A program made the position numbers and the translations under genes. Below, piece after piece: positions 49,185-58,610 of a DNA stretch of 64,000 nt. The stretch spans positions 310,001-374,000 of the forward strand of contig JADJWI010000008.1 in NCBI GenBank assembly GCA_016716435.1, written 5' to 3'. Numbering within the stretch: the stretch's first letter is position 1; every line of letters starts with the position of its first letter. Source of the stretch: Acidobacteriota bacterium. GTDB lineage: Bacteria > Acidobacteriota > Blastocatellia > Pyrinomonadales > Pyrinomonadaceae. The notes below the pieces were generated by a model that made no database searches, had not been told where the DNA came from, and saw nothing but the letters and a program-made list of their open reading frames with translations.

Positions 49185-49289
49185 GGCGTAAACCTTTATA
49201 CTGCATCAACTAGCGAAGGCAATCAAACTGAAATGAGATAAGGCCGGTTTGACAACGGGCGGTTAGGCTATTTAAATTAGGTGTAACGC

Positions 49290-49363
49290 TGGGAGATCGT
49301 CTAATGGTAGGACTGCAGTCTCTGGATCTGCCTATCGGGGTTCGAATCCCTGTCTCCCAGCCA
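49290..49363 (+). tRNA. tRNA-Gln (anticodon CTG)
   Basis: Acceptor TGGGAGA/TCTCCCA, D-arm GTCT/GGAC, anticodon loop CTCTGGA giving CTG, T-arm CGGGG-TTCGAAT-CCCTG, discriminator G, CCA encoded. The anticodon stem has one T-T mismatch next to the loop. With the tRNA at 34033, both Gln anticodons are in the window. Confidence 0.9.
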
Positions 49364-49371
49364 ATTTTTTT

Positions 49372-49818
49372 ATGGACGTCTGGCACGAAACCGAGTTACG
49401 GGTGCGGTATGCCGAGACGGATCAGATGGGCATTGTCCATCACTCCAATTACCTTATCTGGTTTGAGCAGGGGCGAAGCGACCTTTGCCGCTCAAAGGGT
49501 TTCTCTTACAAGGCAATGGAAGAAGAGGGCAACGCTCTGATGGTCGTTGCCGAGAGCTACGTCCGTTATAAATCTCCCGCATTCTACGAAGATCTATTGA
49601 CCATACGGACGCGCGTCGCCGAAGTGCGAAGCCGATCGGTGCGTTTTATTTACGAGGTCTTTCGTGCCGCTGATTCAACCCTGGTCGCCGAGGGCGAGAC
49701 CCATCATCTCGTTACGGACGAGAATAAGAGAGTTAGAGTTTTGCCCGAGATCTACCGAATGCTGCTTATTGGCGACAGGCTCGGCGAGCCCGTTCCTCCC
49801 GAACTGCCGCCGAGTTGA
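49372..49818 (+). CDS. YbgC/FadM-type acyl-CoA thioesterase
   Basis: This 148-residue hotdog-fold thioesterase has VRYAETDQMGIVHHSNYLIWFEQGR with the catalytic Asp of AETDQMG and HHSNY, then YKSPAFYEDLLTIRTRV. It hydrolyses acyl-CoA esters; the substrate is unknown. The ATG lies eight bases after the tRNA-Gln CCA with only a T-run between and no ribosome site, so the mRNA probably begins with tRNA processing or is nearly leaderless. Confidence 0.85.
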   Translation: MDVWHETELRVRYAETDQMGIVHHSNYLIWFEQGRSDLCRSKGFSYKAMEEEGNALMVVAESYVRYKSPAFYEDLLTIRTRVAEVRSRSVRFIYEVFRAADSTLVAEGETHHLVTDENKRVRVLPEIYRMLLIGDRLGEPVPPELPPS

Positions 49819-49883
49819 TGTACGCTTTCTGCAAACGAAAAGCCAAACTTGAATCGCATCTGGCGGCAACCTAAACTTTAGGT

Positions 49884-50087
49884 ATGCCCGGTGCCGCAAC
49901 TGCTGAAATTTACTTCATCGTCGCGATGATGGCCCTGATCCTGATCATCTGCGTCGTGGCCGTTTGGGCTTTCTTCAAAACGTACAAGAAAGAGATGCGG
50001 GACCGGGCAAAACGCGACGCCGCAAAGGCCGCGGAAAAGCAAAAAGCCGCTGACGAAACGGCAAAAATGGAGGCAGATGCTGGATAG
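49884..50087 (+). CDS. Small single-pass membrane protein
   Basis: This 67-residue protein has a transmembrane segment at about 9-31 (IYFIVAMMALILIICVVAVWAFF) and a charged, Ala/Lys/Glu-rich helical tail. It overlaps the start of the next gene by 11 bases, so the two are probably coupled. No family recognised. Confidence 0.6.
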   Translation: MPGAATAEIYFIVAMMALILIICVVAVWAFFKTYKKEMRDRAKRDAAKAAEKQKAADETAKMEADAG

Positions 50088-50619
50088 AACAAAAACGGCC
50101 CTCGTCATAGTGGACGTGCAAGAAGCGTTTCGCTCTGTGATTCCTGACCTTTCGCTGATCGCGTCGCGGATATCGATTGCGGCCCGTGCGTTCGATGCTC
50201 TCGGCTCGCAAATCATCGTTACCGAACAGTATCCGGCGGGCCTCGGAAGAACGGTCGAAGAAGTACTTTTCTTGATCGGCGAAGAGGTGCCGTTCGTTGA
50301 GAAATCTGCTTTTTCAGCTTGGGCGGAAGCGGGATTTCGGACCCATCTCGAGCAAAACGGGATAAAAACGGTCGCTCTTTGCGGGATAGAAACACACATC
50401 TGCGTGCTGCAGACCGCTCTCGATCTCATTAAGAACGGTTACGACGTACATCTTCTTTGCGATTCCGTCGCGTCGCGTTTTGAGCATGACCGGCAGGCTG
50501 CCCTTGCGAGGATACTTGAGGCGGGAGCCACTTCGTCGTCGGTCGAAATGGTGCTTTTCGAGATGCTTGGCGATTCGCGTGACGCAGCATTTAAGGCCGT
50601 GCAATCGATCATCAAATAG
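50077..50619 (+). CDS. Isochorismatase-like hydrolase
   Basis: This 180-residue cysteine hydrolase family member has ALVIVDVQEAFRSVI with the catalytic Asp, the Lys of VEKSAFSAW and the nucleophile in ALCGIETHICVLQTA (Cys after THI). The family includes nicotinamidases and others; the loop set does not let me choose. Close to YcaC-like proteins in length. It overlaps the small membrane protein gene. Confidence 0.85.
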   Translation: MLDRTKTALVIVDVQEAFRSVIPDLSLIASRISIAARAFDALGSQIIVTEQYPAGLGRTVEEVLFLIGEEVPFVEKSAFSAWAEAGFRTHLEQNGIKTVALCGIETHICVLQTALDLIKNGYDVHLLCDSVASRFEHDRQAALARILEAGATSSSVEMVLFEMLGDSRDAAFKAVQSIIK

Positions 50620-50647
50620 ACACTTTTTCCCGGCACGGCGATCATCA

Positions 50648-53059
50648 ATGGAATTATTATCAAGTCTTAACCCACAGCAGGCCGAGGCCGTTCGCGCGAC
50701 CGAAGGTCCTTTGCTTGTGCTTGCCGGAGCCGGATCGGGCAAGACCCGCGTCATCACCGTAAGGATCGCGTATCTGATTGCTGAAAAAGGGGTTTTGCCG
50801 CACAGTATCCTCGCGGTCACGTTTACGAACAAGGCCGCGGGCGAGATGCGCGAACGCGTTCTCGAACTTCTAAAAGAAAAAAAGCTCGATTCTCGTCCTC
50901 TTATTTCGACCTTTCACAGCCTTTGCGTGCGGATACTCCGCCGCGACATCGAGGCGCTCGGCGAAGGCTACACAAAGTCGTTTACCATCTATGACACCGA
51001 TGACTCGCAGAAGGTGATAAAGGCCTGCATCAAGGACCTCGGCCTAGATGAGAAGCAGTTTGCCCCCCGGATGATCCGAGGAGCAATTAGCACCGCCAAG
51101 AATCGCGGCGAGGACCACGAGATGTTTGCCTCGCGGGTCGAGCACACGGACGAAAAGCGGGCGGCGACGGCGAAGGTCTTTCGGATGTACGAAGAGCGGC
51201 TGCGGACGGCAAACGCCCTTGACTTCGACGACCTGCTCATCAAGACCGTGCGGCTGCTGCGGAAATCGCCCGAGGTGCGCGAGAGATACAACCAACGGTA
51301 CAAATACATCCTGGTCGATGAATATCAGGACACGAATCCGCTGCAGCTCTCGCTGATCAGATACCTGACCGAAGCTCAACAGAACATCTGCGTTGTCGGC
51401 GATGATGCCCAGAGCATTTATGGTTTTCGGCAGGCGGACATCCGCAATATTCTTGAATTTGAGCAGCACTATCCCGATGCGAAGGTGATCTTGCTTGAGC
51501 AGAATTATCGCTCGACGCAGAACATCCTGAACGCCGCCGACGCCATAATCGCGAACAACATCAACCAGAAAAAGAAGAAGCTCTGGACCGAGAATCGTTC
51601 GGGCGGCAAGATCATGTATTTTCAGGCGATGGATGCCGACGGCGAGGCACGCTTCGTCACACGGAAAACGGAAGAACATCTTCTCGAAGATCCGGATACA
51701 AAGGTCGCCGTACTATACCGGACGAACGCTCAGTCGCGCGTCTTTGAGGAATCGCTGCGGCGGATGCGCATCACCTACAACATCGTCGGCGGTTTCTCGT
51801 TCTATGAGCGGCAGGAGGTCAAGGACATTGTTGCTTACCTCAAGTTGGCGTTAAATCCTTCGGACGACATCGCCCTGCTTCGCGTTATAAATACGCCGAC
51901 CCGCGGCATCGGGAAAACAACGATTGATGAACTGACCGCGGTCGCGAGATCTTCGGGGCGGTCGCTTTGGGAAGCTATCGAGCTTGTCACAGATAAGGCA
52001 GGGGCAGAGCCGGTCAACCTCACAAACCGGGCGAAAGACGCACTTCGGTCATTCAAAAAGATAATCGACGGGCTTCGCGAAAGCGTGGCAAATCCGGCGG
52101 ATGAGGCTCGTGCGGTCACTGGTTCCGTTATCGCCGCGATCGATGACACAGGCTATTCCTTCATGCTGCGAAGCGAGAACTCGGACGAGGCGGAATCGCG
52201 ACTCGAGAACCTTGAGGAACTCGTAAACGCCGCGGCGGAATACGATTCGGGCTCTGAAACGGGACTGAGAGACTTCATCGACCATGCTGCGTTGACCTCC
52301 GACACCGACAAATTTGATCGCAATGTGCCGGTCACACTGATGACCGTTCACTCGGCAAAGGGGCTCGAGTTTCCGGTGGTTTTTCTCGTCGGGCTTGAGG
52401 ATGGCATTTTTCCGCACTCTCGTAGCCTGAACGACCCGCAGGAGCTTGAGGAAGAGCGGCGGCTAGCCTATGTGGCGATAACGAGGGCTGAGAGAACGCT
52501 TTACATTACCCACGCGATGCGGCGGCGTGTTTATGGCGAAGAGATGGCCGCCGAGCCCTCGCAATTCCTGAACGAGATACCGATCGAATTGGTCGAAGAT
52601 CTTTCCCACGGGCCTTCGTGGCTATCGTATTCGCAGGGCGGCAGCCGAAGGGCCGAGCCGAAAGTTTATGCCGCGGCGAGTGCACCGGCGAAAAGAACGG
52701 GGAACCTCTATACCGGAAAAACGTACAACAGCACGGAAGCGATCGCTGAGTTTTTCAGTAAACGCGGCCTCAAACCCGAAGGCGACGCCGCTCCCGAAAA
52801 GCCGGCTCCGGGCGAGGCGAGCCCGACGAATAGCGGACTCGATAAGCTCAAGGCCTATAACGCCGGTCAGAGCAAGAAAACGGCAGGGCTGAGCAAGGGA
52901 CTTGTTCCCGGCAGCCACGTCCGGCACGAAAAATACGGCCGCGGCTTGGTCTTAAGAAGAGAAGGCACGGGCGATAATGTTAAACTTACGGTCAGCTTTC
53001 CCGGTTTTGGCCAGAAGAAGCTGATCGAAAAATACGCTAATCTACAGATCGAGAATTAG
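50648..53059 (+). CDS. pcrA: ATP-dependent DNA helicase PcrA/UvrD type
   Basis: This 803-residue SF1A helicase works in nucleotide-excision and recombination repair. The start at ATG 50648 gives MELLSSLNPQQAEAVRATEGPL, the normal beginning; the longer open frame overlaps the isochorismatase gene. Motifs: Walker A AGAGSGKTRV, LVDEYQDTNPLQ (II), GDDAQSIYGFRQADI (III), EQNYRST (IV), TVHSAKGLEFPVVFLVG (V) and RRLAYVAITRAERTLYI (VI). The C-terminal SH3-like tail is GSHVRHEKYGRGLVLRREG. Confidence 0.95.
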   Translation: MELLSSLNPQQAEAVRATEGPLLVLAGAGSGKTRVITVRIAYLIAEKGVLPHSILAVTFTNKAAGEMRERVLELLKEKKLDSRPLISTFHSLCVRILRRDIEALGEGYTKSFTIYDTDDSQKVIKACIKDLGLDEKQFAPRMIRGAISTAKNRGEDHEMFASRVEHTDEKRAATAKVFRMYEERLRTANALDFDDLLIKTVRLLRKSPEVRERYNQRYKYILVDEYQDTNPLQLSLIRYLTEAQQNICVVGDDAQSIYGFRQADIRNILEFEQHYPDAKVILLEQNYRSTQNILNAADAIIANNINQKKKKLWTENRSGGKIMYFQAMDADGEARFVTRKTEEHLLEDPDTKVAVLYRTNAQSRVFEESLRRMRITYNIVGGFSFYERQEVKDIVAYLKLALNPSDDIALLRVINTPTRGIGKTTIDELTAVARSSGRSLWEAIELVTDKAGAEPVNLTNRAKDALRSFKKIIDGLRESVANPADEARAVTGSVIAAIDDTGYSFMLRSENSDEAESRLENLEELVNAAAEYDSGSETGLRDFIDHAALTSDTDKFDRNVPVTLMTVHSAKGLEFPVVFLVGLEDGIFPHSRSLNDPQELEEERRLAYVAITRAERTLYITHAMRRRVYGEEMAAEPSQFLNEIPIELVEDLSHGPSWLSYSQGGSRRAEPKVYAAASAPAKRTGNLYTGKTYNSTEAIAEFFSKRGLKPEGDAAPEKPAPGEASPTNSGLDKLKAYNAGQSKKTAGLSKGLVPGSHVRHEKYGRGLVLRREGTGDNVKLTVSFPGFGQKKLIEKYANLQIEN

Positions 53060-53099
53060 GCTTTTTCACGAAATAATCTCTCCCAACCCATAAAGAGAA

Positions 53100-53540
53100 A
53101 TGAAAAACAAATTTGCAATGATAACAGTCGGCGGATTTCTTCTCCTGATGGTGCTCGGGTGTATGTGCGGCTCGAATCCCTTCTCGAGCTCGGAGGCTCC
53201 GGAAAGCGGCCCCTCAACGAACCGGGGTTCGCAAGCCCCCAATAACGACAAGACAGTTGCGGACCGTGCCGTGGATGTCGCGGTTGGCAATCAGACGAGC
53301 GGCATTCCGGAATGCGACGCTGTGCTGGCGTTCATTGAAGCCGAGGCCAATAACCCGGATGACGATGTATTCACCAAGGCTATCAAGGCAACGGTTCTGA
53401 ACCGGATAAAGGAAGAGTTCCGCAAAAACATCGAGCAGAACAATACCGATAAGGAACAAATGACCCGGAACTGCCAGGAAATGATGAGGAACCTGGAGAA
53501 ATTTAAGGCCGAGCAACAACAAAAGGAACCGCAGCAATAA
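53100..53540 (+). CDS. Putative lipoprotein
   Basis: This 146-residue protein has a signal segment ITVGGFLLLMVLGC with the lipobox Cys at about 21. A Ser/Pro/Asn linker leads to a helical domain with two Cys (IPECDAV and TRNCQEM) and a Lys/Gln-rich coiled tail. No family recognised. GAGAAATG at the start gives a weak ribosome site. Confidence 0.6.
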   Translation: MKNKFAMITVGGFLLLMVLGCMCGSNPFSSSEAPESGPSTNRGSQAPNNDKTVADRAVDVAVGNQTSGIPECDAVLAFIEAEANNPDDDVFTKAIKATVLNRIKEEFRKNIEQNNTDKEQMTRNCQEMMRNLEKFKAEQQQKEPQQ

Positions 53541-53543
53541 CCG

Positions 53544-56276
53544 CTATTGGTTTTCGGCGGCTTCGTCGGCGATCAGCTTCATTGTCCACTCGTCTCGCGG
53601 ATAGCGGCGCTTCATAAGCGTCGCTATTTCATTTCTTACGTCCATATCATTGCCGCAGCCGTATTTCGACCATCCGTTTGCCGTGTACATTCGGTAAAGT
53701 GCCTCGGGAAGGCGACGGTCGTTCGGTGTCCTTGCGGCCCAGGCGAGGACCTGCCGGCCGAGGTACTTAGGAGCGTCGCCGATCGCTTTTAGTTTTTCGC
53801 GTTCGGCCAGTGCTTGTTTCGCATCTGCCTCGGAAATGAACGCCGGCCTCGGCAACGAACTGAGTGGAACCATCTGAGAGGTATCTTCGTCGTAGGTCTC
53901 GTCGTATTGCTCACACCACCAATCGTTAATGTCCCAAACATCGGGATCATTATCGGTCTTCCCGAAGCCGTCCTCAATGAACGGGGTCATGATCGGGTTC
54001 CGGACAAGGAAGTAAAGAGCGGCATTTCTCTTGGCGGCCGGCGTTGCGGCCAGGTCGATGAACCTCAATCCTTCAGCAAGTTCCGGGTGGTATTGAGCGA
54101 CCATTCCTGAAACCTCGGCCATCGTCCTTTGGTCATCCAGGAGGGCAGCCCGCGTCCAAACGGCGACAGCGAACCGAGCCCTGAGATAGTCCGGCAAGGC
54201 GGGCGACCGCGACGCCGAAAGCAACCCGGCGGTCGGGAAATAGTAGTTCATCGCCATCGTCGTTCGCGAATCGAACATCACCCGGTTTTGCCACTGCCGT
54301 TCCTCGCGGTACCGTTCTTCGATCTCACGCTCATACGCCTCTCGGCCATCTTTGTTATATTCCGGGTCGTACCATTTCTTTTGCTCTTCGATGATCTCTT
54401 CGACAGTGCCGAGCGAGCCGCTAAAGTCGAAACCGTAGGCCCGGCGGGCGGCGAACCGGAAATAGCTGTCAGCGTCCGTCGCGAACCGCTGACGCATCTC
54501 CATGAACTGGTTCACAGTCGAGACCGGGAAGGTCGCCGAGGCGGCGAGAGCAGCATCAAGGGTCTTGACCGCTTCGCTGTTTCTGCCAAGCTCCGTTTCA
54601 AGCCGTGCCCGGTTGTAAGCTACCGTCGGATACGCCAACGAGCTCTGCGGCACGCGAGCGGCGGCATCGAGCAGTATCCCTACGTCACGCGAGGACTTTC
54701 CGGCCTTGGTGATAGCGGCCATCAGCCAGTGCTCGGCAGAGGTCGCCTTGAAGCGTTCGAGCGAGTAGAGATAGGCCTCGTCGCCGGAAATCTGGTAGTT
54801 AAAAATCCAATCGGTCAGCTCGTCCGCACGGAGAAACTCGGGCAGGATATCGAGCGAACGTTCGCGGTCGCCCCAGTATCCGCCTTCGTAATCGCTCCCA
54901 CCGGTTGACGGGAAGCGGTCGGAATACGCGATCTGCTTTGCATCAAGGACACGGGCGGCGAGCTTTTCATTAAAGGCTTCGCCGATCGCGACTCGGGCCG
55001 ATTCGAGCACCTCTTCGTCGGTAGCTTCTAATGGCACGCTAAACTTCCAGTTCGTGCTGAAGTCTTCGGCATATACCCGGATCGCGAGCATTCCGGGATC
55101 GGATGGTTCTTCTTCGACCCGACGTTCGCTGCCGGGGTCTCGGAGCTCGCGGTAACGGCGGACGAGCGCTTGGTCGTCATAAGGCAGCTTTTCGAGCTGT
55201 TCGTCGGAAACGGCAAGGAGGCCTTTTTCACCAAGTGTCCGCTCAAGGTCGCGAATATCTGCGGAATCGCGTGCCTGCCGCTCGAATTTGTCCATCAGCC
55301 AGCGGAAATCGATCAGGTCTTGCCGGAGATTCGGATTTCCGCCAATCGACGAAAGCTTCTGTGCGAGTTCGCGGACGCGTTCTTCGGGGTGAAGGCGGTA
55401 TTTTACGAGGCCGAGCATTTTCTCAGAAGAATCCGAGAACTTTCCGCTGACGGAGGCGAAGCGGAGGAGATGCTCTTCGGCCTCTTGCAGATAACTTTGA
55501 GAGCGAGCGGCGGCCTTTCCAAGGCTCGATTGCCGGATCAGGGTGCGGGCGACGAGGTAATCGGCGGTCTCTTGCCACGGGCTTTGGAAGTCAAGGGCGA
55601 TCTTGGCGAATCGTTGCTTAGCATCGTCGTACTTCATCGAATAGAACGCGGCTGCGGCGAGTTGATATTCGCGGTCTTTCTGAAGCCACTCCGGCATTGA
55701 GGCATCGACCGGGGAGGGCGAGACGGCACCGCTCGAGCAATTCGAAAAAACGGCATCTTGGCCGGCGAGCCATTCCTTTACATTCCGGTCTTCCGAACCG
55801 TGGCTTGCAACGCGATCCTTAAGTGTTTCGGTGGCGGTTTCAAAGGCATTTACGGCACAATTCGGGAAGAAGTCGTAGCCGCCCGAATCCCGTTCGGCAT
55901 AGATACGCGGGGGCTTTTCATCTTTGTCCACAACGGCCTTTCGGGCCTCGATCCACGTCTTGATCGCCTCAAAGCTGTCGGCATCCTCCGGTCCCATATT
56001 GCGGAACTCGGCCCTCCACTGCGACATCAGGGCCTCCTGCTCCGATGGGGTGAAGCCAAAGTTGTTAAGGTGGCGATATGCGACGAAGAGCACCGAACGG
56101 GTAAAGGTTGGTTTTACGATGCCGAGATTGCCGGCGGCGAAATCGCGGTAAGGGAACTCGGGTGTTTTCCGCACATCAAAGAGCGGGGTAACATATCCCG
56201 GACCGCAGGGAATGACACTGATGAAAAAGCTGAGGATCAACCCCAGGCAGGCCGCAAGCCGGATAATTCGATTCAT
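53544..56276 (-). CDS. Large exported protein of unknown function with TPR-like helices
   Basis: This 910-residue protein has an N-terminal hydrophobic signal (LAACLGLILSFFISVIPCGPGY); the Cys could be a lipid site but fits a lipobox poorly. The middle has helix pairs such as YQLAAAAFYSMKYDDAKQRFAKIALDF and PWQETADYLVARTLIRQSSLGKAAA and LGRNSEAVKTLDAAL, which read like degenerate TPRs. The C-terminal part has many Trp, Tyr and Asp. I do not recognise a catalytic site. It stands alone on the minus strand, convergent with the lipoprotein gene. Confidence 0.6.
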   Translation of the reverse strand: MNRIIRLAACLGLILSFFISVIPCGPGYVTPLFDVRKTPEFPYRDFAAGNLGIVKPTFTRSVLFVAYRHLNNFGFTPSEQEALMSQWRAEFRNMGPEDADSFEAIKTWIEARKAVVDKDEKPPRIYAERDSGGYDFFPNCAVNAFETATETLKDRVASHGSEDRNVKEWLAGQDAVFSNCSSGAVSPSPVDASMPEWLQKDREYQLAAAAFYSMKYDDAKQRFAKIALDFQSPWQETADYLVARTLIRQSSLGKAAARSQSYLQEAEEHLLRFASVSGKFSDSSEKMLGLVKYRLHPEERVRELAQKLSSIGGNPNLRQDLIDFRWLMDKFERQARDSADIRDLERTLGEKGLLAVSDEQLEKLPYDDQALVRRYRELRDPGSERRVEEEPSDPGMLAIRVYAEDFSTNWKFSVPLEATDEEVLESARVAIGEAFNEKLAARVLDAKQIAYSDRFPSTGGSDYEGGYWGDRERSLDILPEFLRADELTDWIFNYQISGDEAYLYSLERFKATSAEHWLMAAITKAGKSSRDVGILLDAAARVPQSSLAYPTVAYNRARLETELGRNSEAVKTLDAALAASATFPVSTVNQFMEMRQRFATDADSYFRFAARRAYGFDFSGSLGTVEEIIEEQKKWYDPEYNKDGREAYEREIEERYREERQWQNRVMFDSRTTMAMNYYFPTAGLLSASRSPALPDYLRARFAVAVWTRAALLDDQRTMAEVSGMVAQYHPELAEGLRFIDLAATPAAKRNAALYFLVRNPIMTPFIEDGFGKTDNDPDVWDINDWWCEQYDETYDEDTSQMVPLSSLPRPAFISEADAKQALAEREKLKAIGDAPKYLGRQVLAWAARTPNDRRLPEALYRMYTANGWSKYGCGNDMDVRNEIATLMKRRYPRDEWTMKLIADEAAENQ

Positions 56277-56338
56277 AGCAATTGTCAGTTAGCGAAGTGC
56301 AGTGACGGCTTACACTATAACCGAAATCGGTCTCTAGC

Positions 56339-56374
56339 GAAAAATAAAGGCCCCGCGAGTTTCCTCACGGGGCC
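56339..56374 (-). terminator. Rho-independent terminator after frr
   Basis: GGCCCCG (56349-56355) pairs with CGGGGCC (56368-56374), with inner GAG/CTC around TTTC. On the minus strand TTTATTTTT follows. Confidence 0.9.
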
Positions 56375-56398
56375 ATTCGAGCAATCACAGAGAACAAG

Positions 56399-56959
56399 CT
56401 AAACGCTCATGATCTCAACTTCTTTGTTCTTGGCGAGCTCATCGATCGTGGCGATGGTCTTGTTTGTCAGCTTTTGGACCTCGTCGAGGCCGGAACGCTC
56501 ATCGTCCTCAGAGATCTCTTTGTCCTTCAGCATCTTCTTGAGCACGTCATTTGAATGGTGGCGAACATTACGGACGGCGACGCGATGCTCCTCGGCGATC
56601 TCGCCGACCTGCTTTGCGAGCTGTTTGCGGCGTTCCTCATTAAGTGCCGGGATCGGAAGGCGGATCACCTTACCGTCATTCGACGGGTTGAACCCGAGGT
56701 TCGCGGCGATGATCGCTTTCTCGACCGCTCCAAGCTGCGAGATGTCCCACGGCTGCACCGTAAGGAGTTGAGCCTCAGGCACGGCGACCGATGCCATCTG
56801 GTTCAAGGGCGTCGGAGAGCCGTAATAATCGACAATTACCGCATCAAGCAGGCCGACGGTCGCACGTCCGGTCCGAACGTTGGCAAGTTTGCGCTTGAAG
56901 TCTTCGATGACGGCTTCCATCTTCGGTCCGGTCTCTTTCAAAACATTGTCAACACTCAT
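56399..56959 (-). CDS. frr: Ribosome-recycling factor
   Basis: This 186-residue protein splits post-termination ribosomes with EF-G. KMEAVIEDFKRKLANVRTGRATVGLLDAV, YYGSPTPLNQMASV and PALNEERRKQLAKQVGEIAEEHRVAVRNVR are typical. It is the last gene of the minus-strand run rplM-rpsI-rpsB-tsf-pyrH-frr. It starts 14 bases after pyrH. Confidence 0.96.
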   Translation of the reverse strand: MSVDNVLKETGPKMEAVIEDFKRKLANVRTGRATVGLLDAVIVDYYGSPTPLNQMASVAVPEAQLLTVQPWDISQLGAVEKAIIAANLGFNPSNDGKVIRLPIPALNEERRKQLAKQVGEIAEEHRVAVRNVRHHSNDVLKKMLKDKEISEDDERSGLDEVQKLTNKTIATIDELAKNKEVEIMSV

Positions 56960-56973
56960 AATTCTCTTTTAAT

Positions 56974-57711
56974 TCAGGCTGCGGCGGTTTCATGCTCGTT
57001 GGTAACGAGCGTCCCGACCGTAAGGTCGCCGCCGACCGCTTTGATGATATTGCCCGGTTGGGTCATGTTAAAGACCATTATTGGGAGGTTGTTGTCCATG
57101 CAAAGCGAGATCGCCGAGGCGTCCATTACCTTGAGTCTTTTTTCGAGGACCTCCTGATAGGTTATCCGGTCGTACTTTTCAGCCTCGAGGAAAATCTTTG
57201 GGTCGGCGGAGTAGATCCCATCGACCTTGGTCGCCTTAAAAATGACATCAACGCCGAGTTCGCAGGCACGAAGAGCCGCCGCAGAATCGGTCGTAAAATA
57301 AGGATTCCCGGTGCCGGCGGCGAGGATGACGACCCTTTTTTTCTCAAGATGCCGCACTGCTCGCCGGCGAATGAACGGCTCGGCCAACTGCGGAATATCG
57401 ATCGCCGACATCGCCCGCGTGTAAACATTTAGCTTTTCGAGAGCGTCTTGAAGAACGACCGCGTTCATCACCGTGGCGAGCATCCCGATGTAGTCGGCCG
57501 CCGCCCGGTCCATGTTCCCAGCCGATTTCGAAACGCCGCGGAAGATATTTCCCCCACCGACGACGATCGCAACCTCGACGCCGAGTTCGTGCACCGCTTT
57601 GATCTCGCGGGCGACCTGCTCGGCGATCTTGGTATCAATACCGTAGGTCTCGGAGCCCATCAGGGCCTCGCCGGAGAGCTTGAGGAGAATGCGGTTGAAA
57701 ACGGGCTTCAT
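56974..57711 (-). CDS. pyrH: Uridylate kinase
   Basis: This 245-residue amino-acid-kinase-fold UMP kinase has RILLKLSGEALMG, VVGGGNIFRG, MLATVMNAVVLQDAL and TGNPYFTTDSAAALRA. It is regulated by UTP and GTP in relatives. Normal length. It follows tsf after an 85-base gap holding an octamer-repeat hairpin. Confidence 0.96.
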   Translation of the reverse strand: MKPVFNRILLKLSGEALMGSETYGIDTKIAEQVAREIKAVHELGVEVAIVVGGGNIFRGVSKSAGNMDRAAADYIGMLATVMNAVVLQDALEKLNVYTRAMSAIDIPQLAEPFIRRRAVRHLEKKRVVILAAGTGNPYFTTDSAAALRACELGVDVIFKATKVDGIYSADPKIFLEAEKYDRITYQEVLEKRLKVMDASAISLCMDNNLPIMVFNMTQPGNIIKAVGGDLTVGTLVTNEHETAAA

Positions 57712-57712
57712 A

Positions 57713-57794
57713 TAGTTGCAGAGTTATAGAGTTTCCGAGTTTCAGAGTAAGCAGATAAGTTCTCCGCAACTCTGAAACTCGGCAACTCGGGTAC
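57713..57794. repeat. Inverted octamer arrays between tsf and pyrH
   Basis: GAGTTNCN units on the left and their complements on the right. CCGAGTTTCAGAGT (57735-57748) pairs perfectly with ACTCTGAAACTCGG (57769-57782). Same family as 26755-26820. It may act as an mRNA processing or attenuation hairpin. Confidence 0.8.
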
Positions 57795-57796
57795 TC

Positions 57797-58459
57797 TTAG
57801 CCGACCATTGACGCTACTTCAGCGGCAAAGTCGTCCTGTTTCTTCTCGATACCTTCGCCCATCTTGTAACGGGTGAACCGTCGGATGGTGATGTTCTCTT
57901 TGATCGAGGCGATCTTCTCGGTAACGAGTTCGCCGATCGTCTTCGAAGGGTCCTTTACGAACGGCTGATCGACAAGCACCGATTCCTCAAAGAACTTGTT
58001 GAGCCGGCCTTCGATGATCTTGTCGAGTACTTCGTCGGGCTTGCTGGCGTTCTTCGGGTCGTTCTTGAGCTGCTCGCGGAGGATCTCTCGTTCCTTATCG
58101 AGATCTTCCGTCGGGACCTCGCTGCGATTGACGTAGCGCGGGTCCGAAGCCGCAATGTGCATTGCAACGTCCTTGACGAGCTGCTGAAATTCGTCGCCGC
58201 GGGCCACGAAGTCGCTTTCGCAATTGACCTCGACCATAACGCCGACCTTACCGCCCATGTGGATGTACGAACCGACAACGCCTTCAGCCGTTACGCGGCC
58301 GGCCTTTTTCCCAGCGGTCGCGACGCCTTTTTTACGCAAGATCTCGATCGCCGCCACTCCGTCGCCATTTGCTTCGACGAGTGCGTTCTTGCAATCGATC
58401 ATGCCTGCTCCGGTCTTTTCACGCAGTTCCTTGACTGCACTTGCTGTGATCTCTGCCAT
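57797..58459 (-). CDS. tsf: Elongation factor Ts
   Basis: This 220-residue protein swaps GDP on EF-Tu. VKELREKTGAGMIDCKNALVEANGD and AIEILRKKG form the N-terminal domain, and GVMVEVNCESDFVARGDEF the core. It is shorter than the 283-residue E. coli protein and has one compact core domain and the C-terminal coiled region, as in several other phyla. GGAG lies seven bases before the ATG. Confidence 0.95.
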   Translation of the reverse strand: MAEITASAVKELREKTGAGMIDCKNALVEANGDGVAAIEILRKKGVATAGKKAGRVTAEGVVGSYIHMGGKVGVMVEVNCESDFVARGDEFQQLVKDVAMHIAASDPRYVNRSEVPTEDLDKEREILREQLKNDPKNASKPDEVLDKIIEGRLNKFFEESVLVDQPFVKDPSKTIGELVTEKIASIKENITIRRFTRYKMGEGIEKKQDDFAAEVASMVG

Positions 58460-58543
58460 TATTAAACTCCAATGCTTTTGGCGGATATTTTCTCCGCCGG
58501 TCTAGTTAAAATTGCACGGTGCGAAGTATCGCGCCGAACTTCA

Positions 58544-58590
58544 GGAAAAAAGCGTAGCCAACTTTCTCAAAAGAGGAGACGGCCACGCTT
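58544..58590 (-). terminator. Hairpin with T-run between rpsB and tsf
   Basis: On the minus strand AAGCGTGGCC (58590-58581) pairs with GGCTACGCTT (58559-58550) with one G-U, followed by TTTTTTC. It would partly separate rpsB from tsf expression. Confidence 0.75.
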
Positions 58591-58610
58591 GATAAAAAGT
58601 GTAAGTCTTC

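Noticed and set aside
49372..49818. Thioesterase read as part of a tRNA-linked toxin-like unit because it starts eight bases after tRNA-Gln
   Set aside because: The hotdog-fold motifs are complete and ordinary; closeness to the tRNA is only compact packing.
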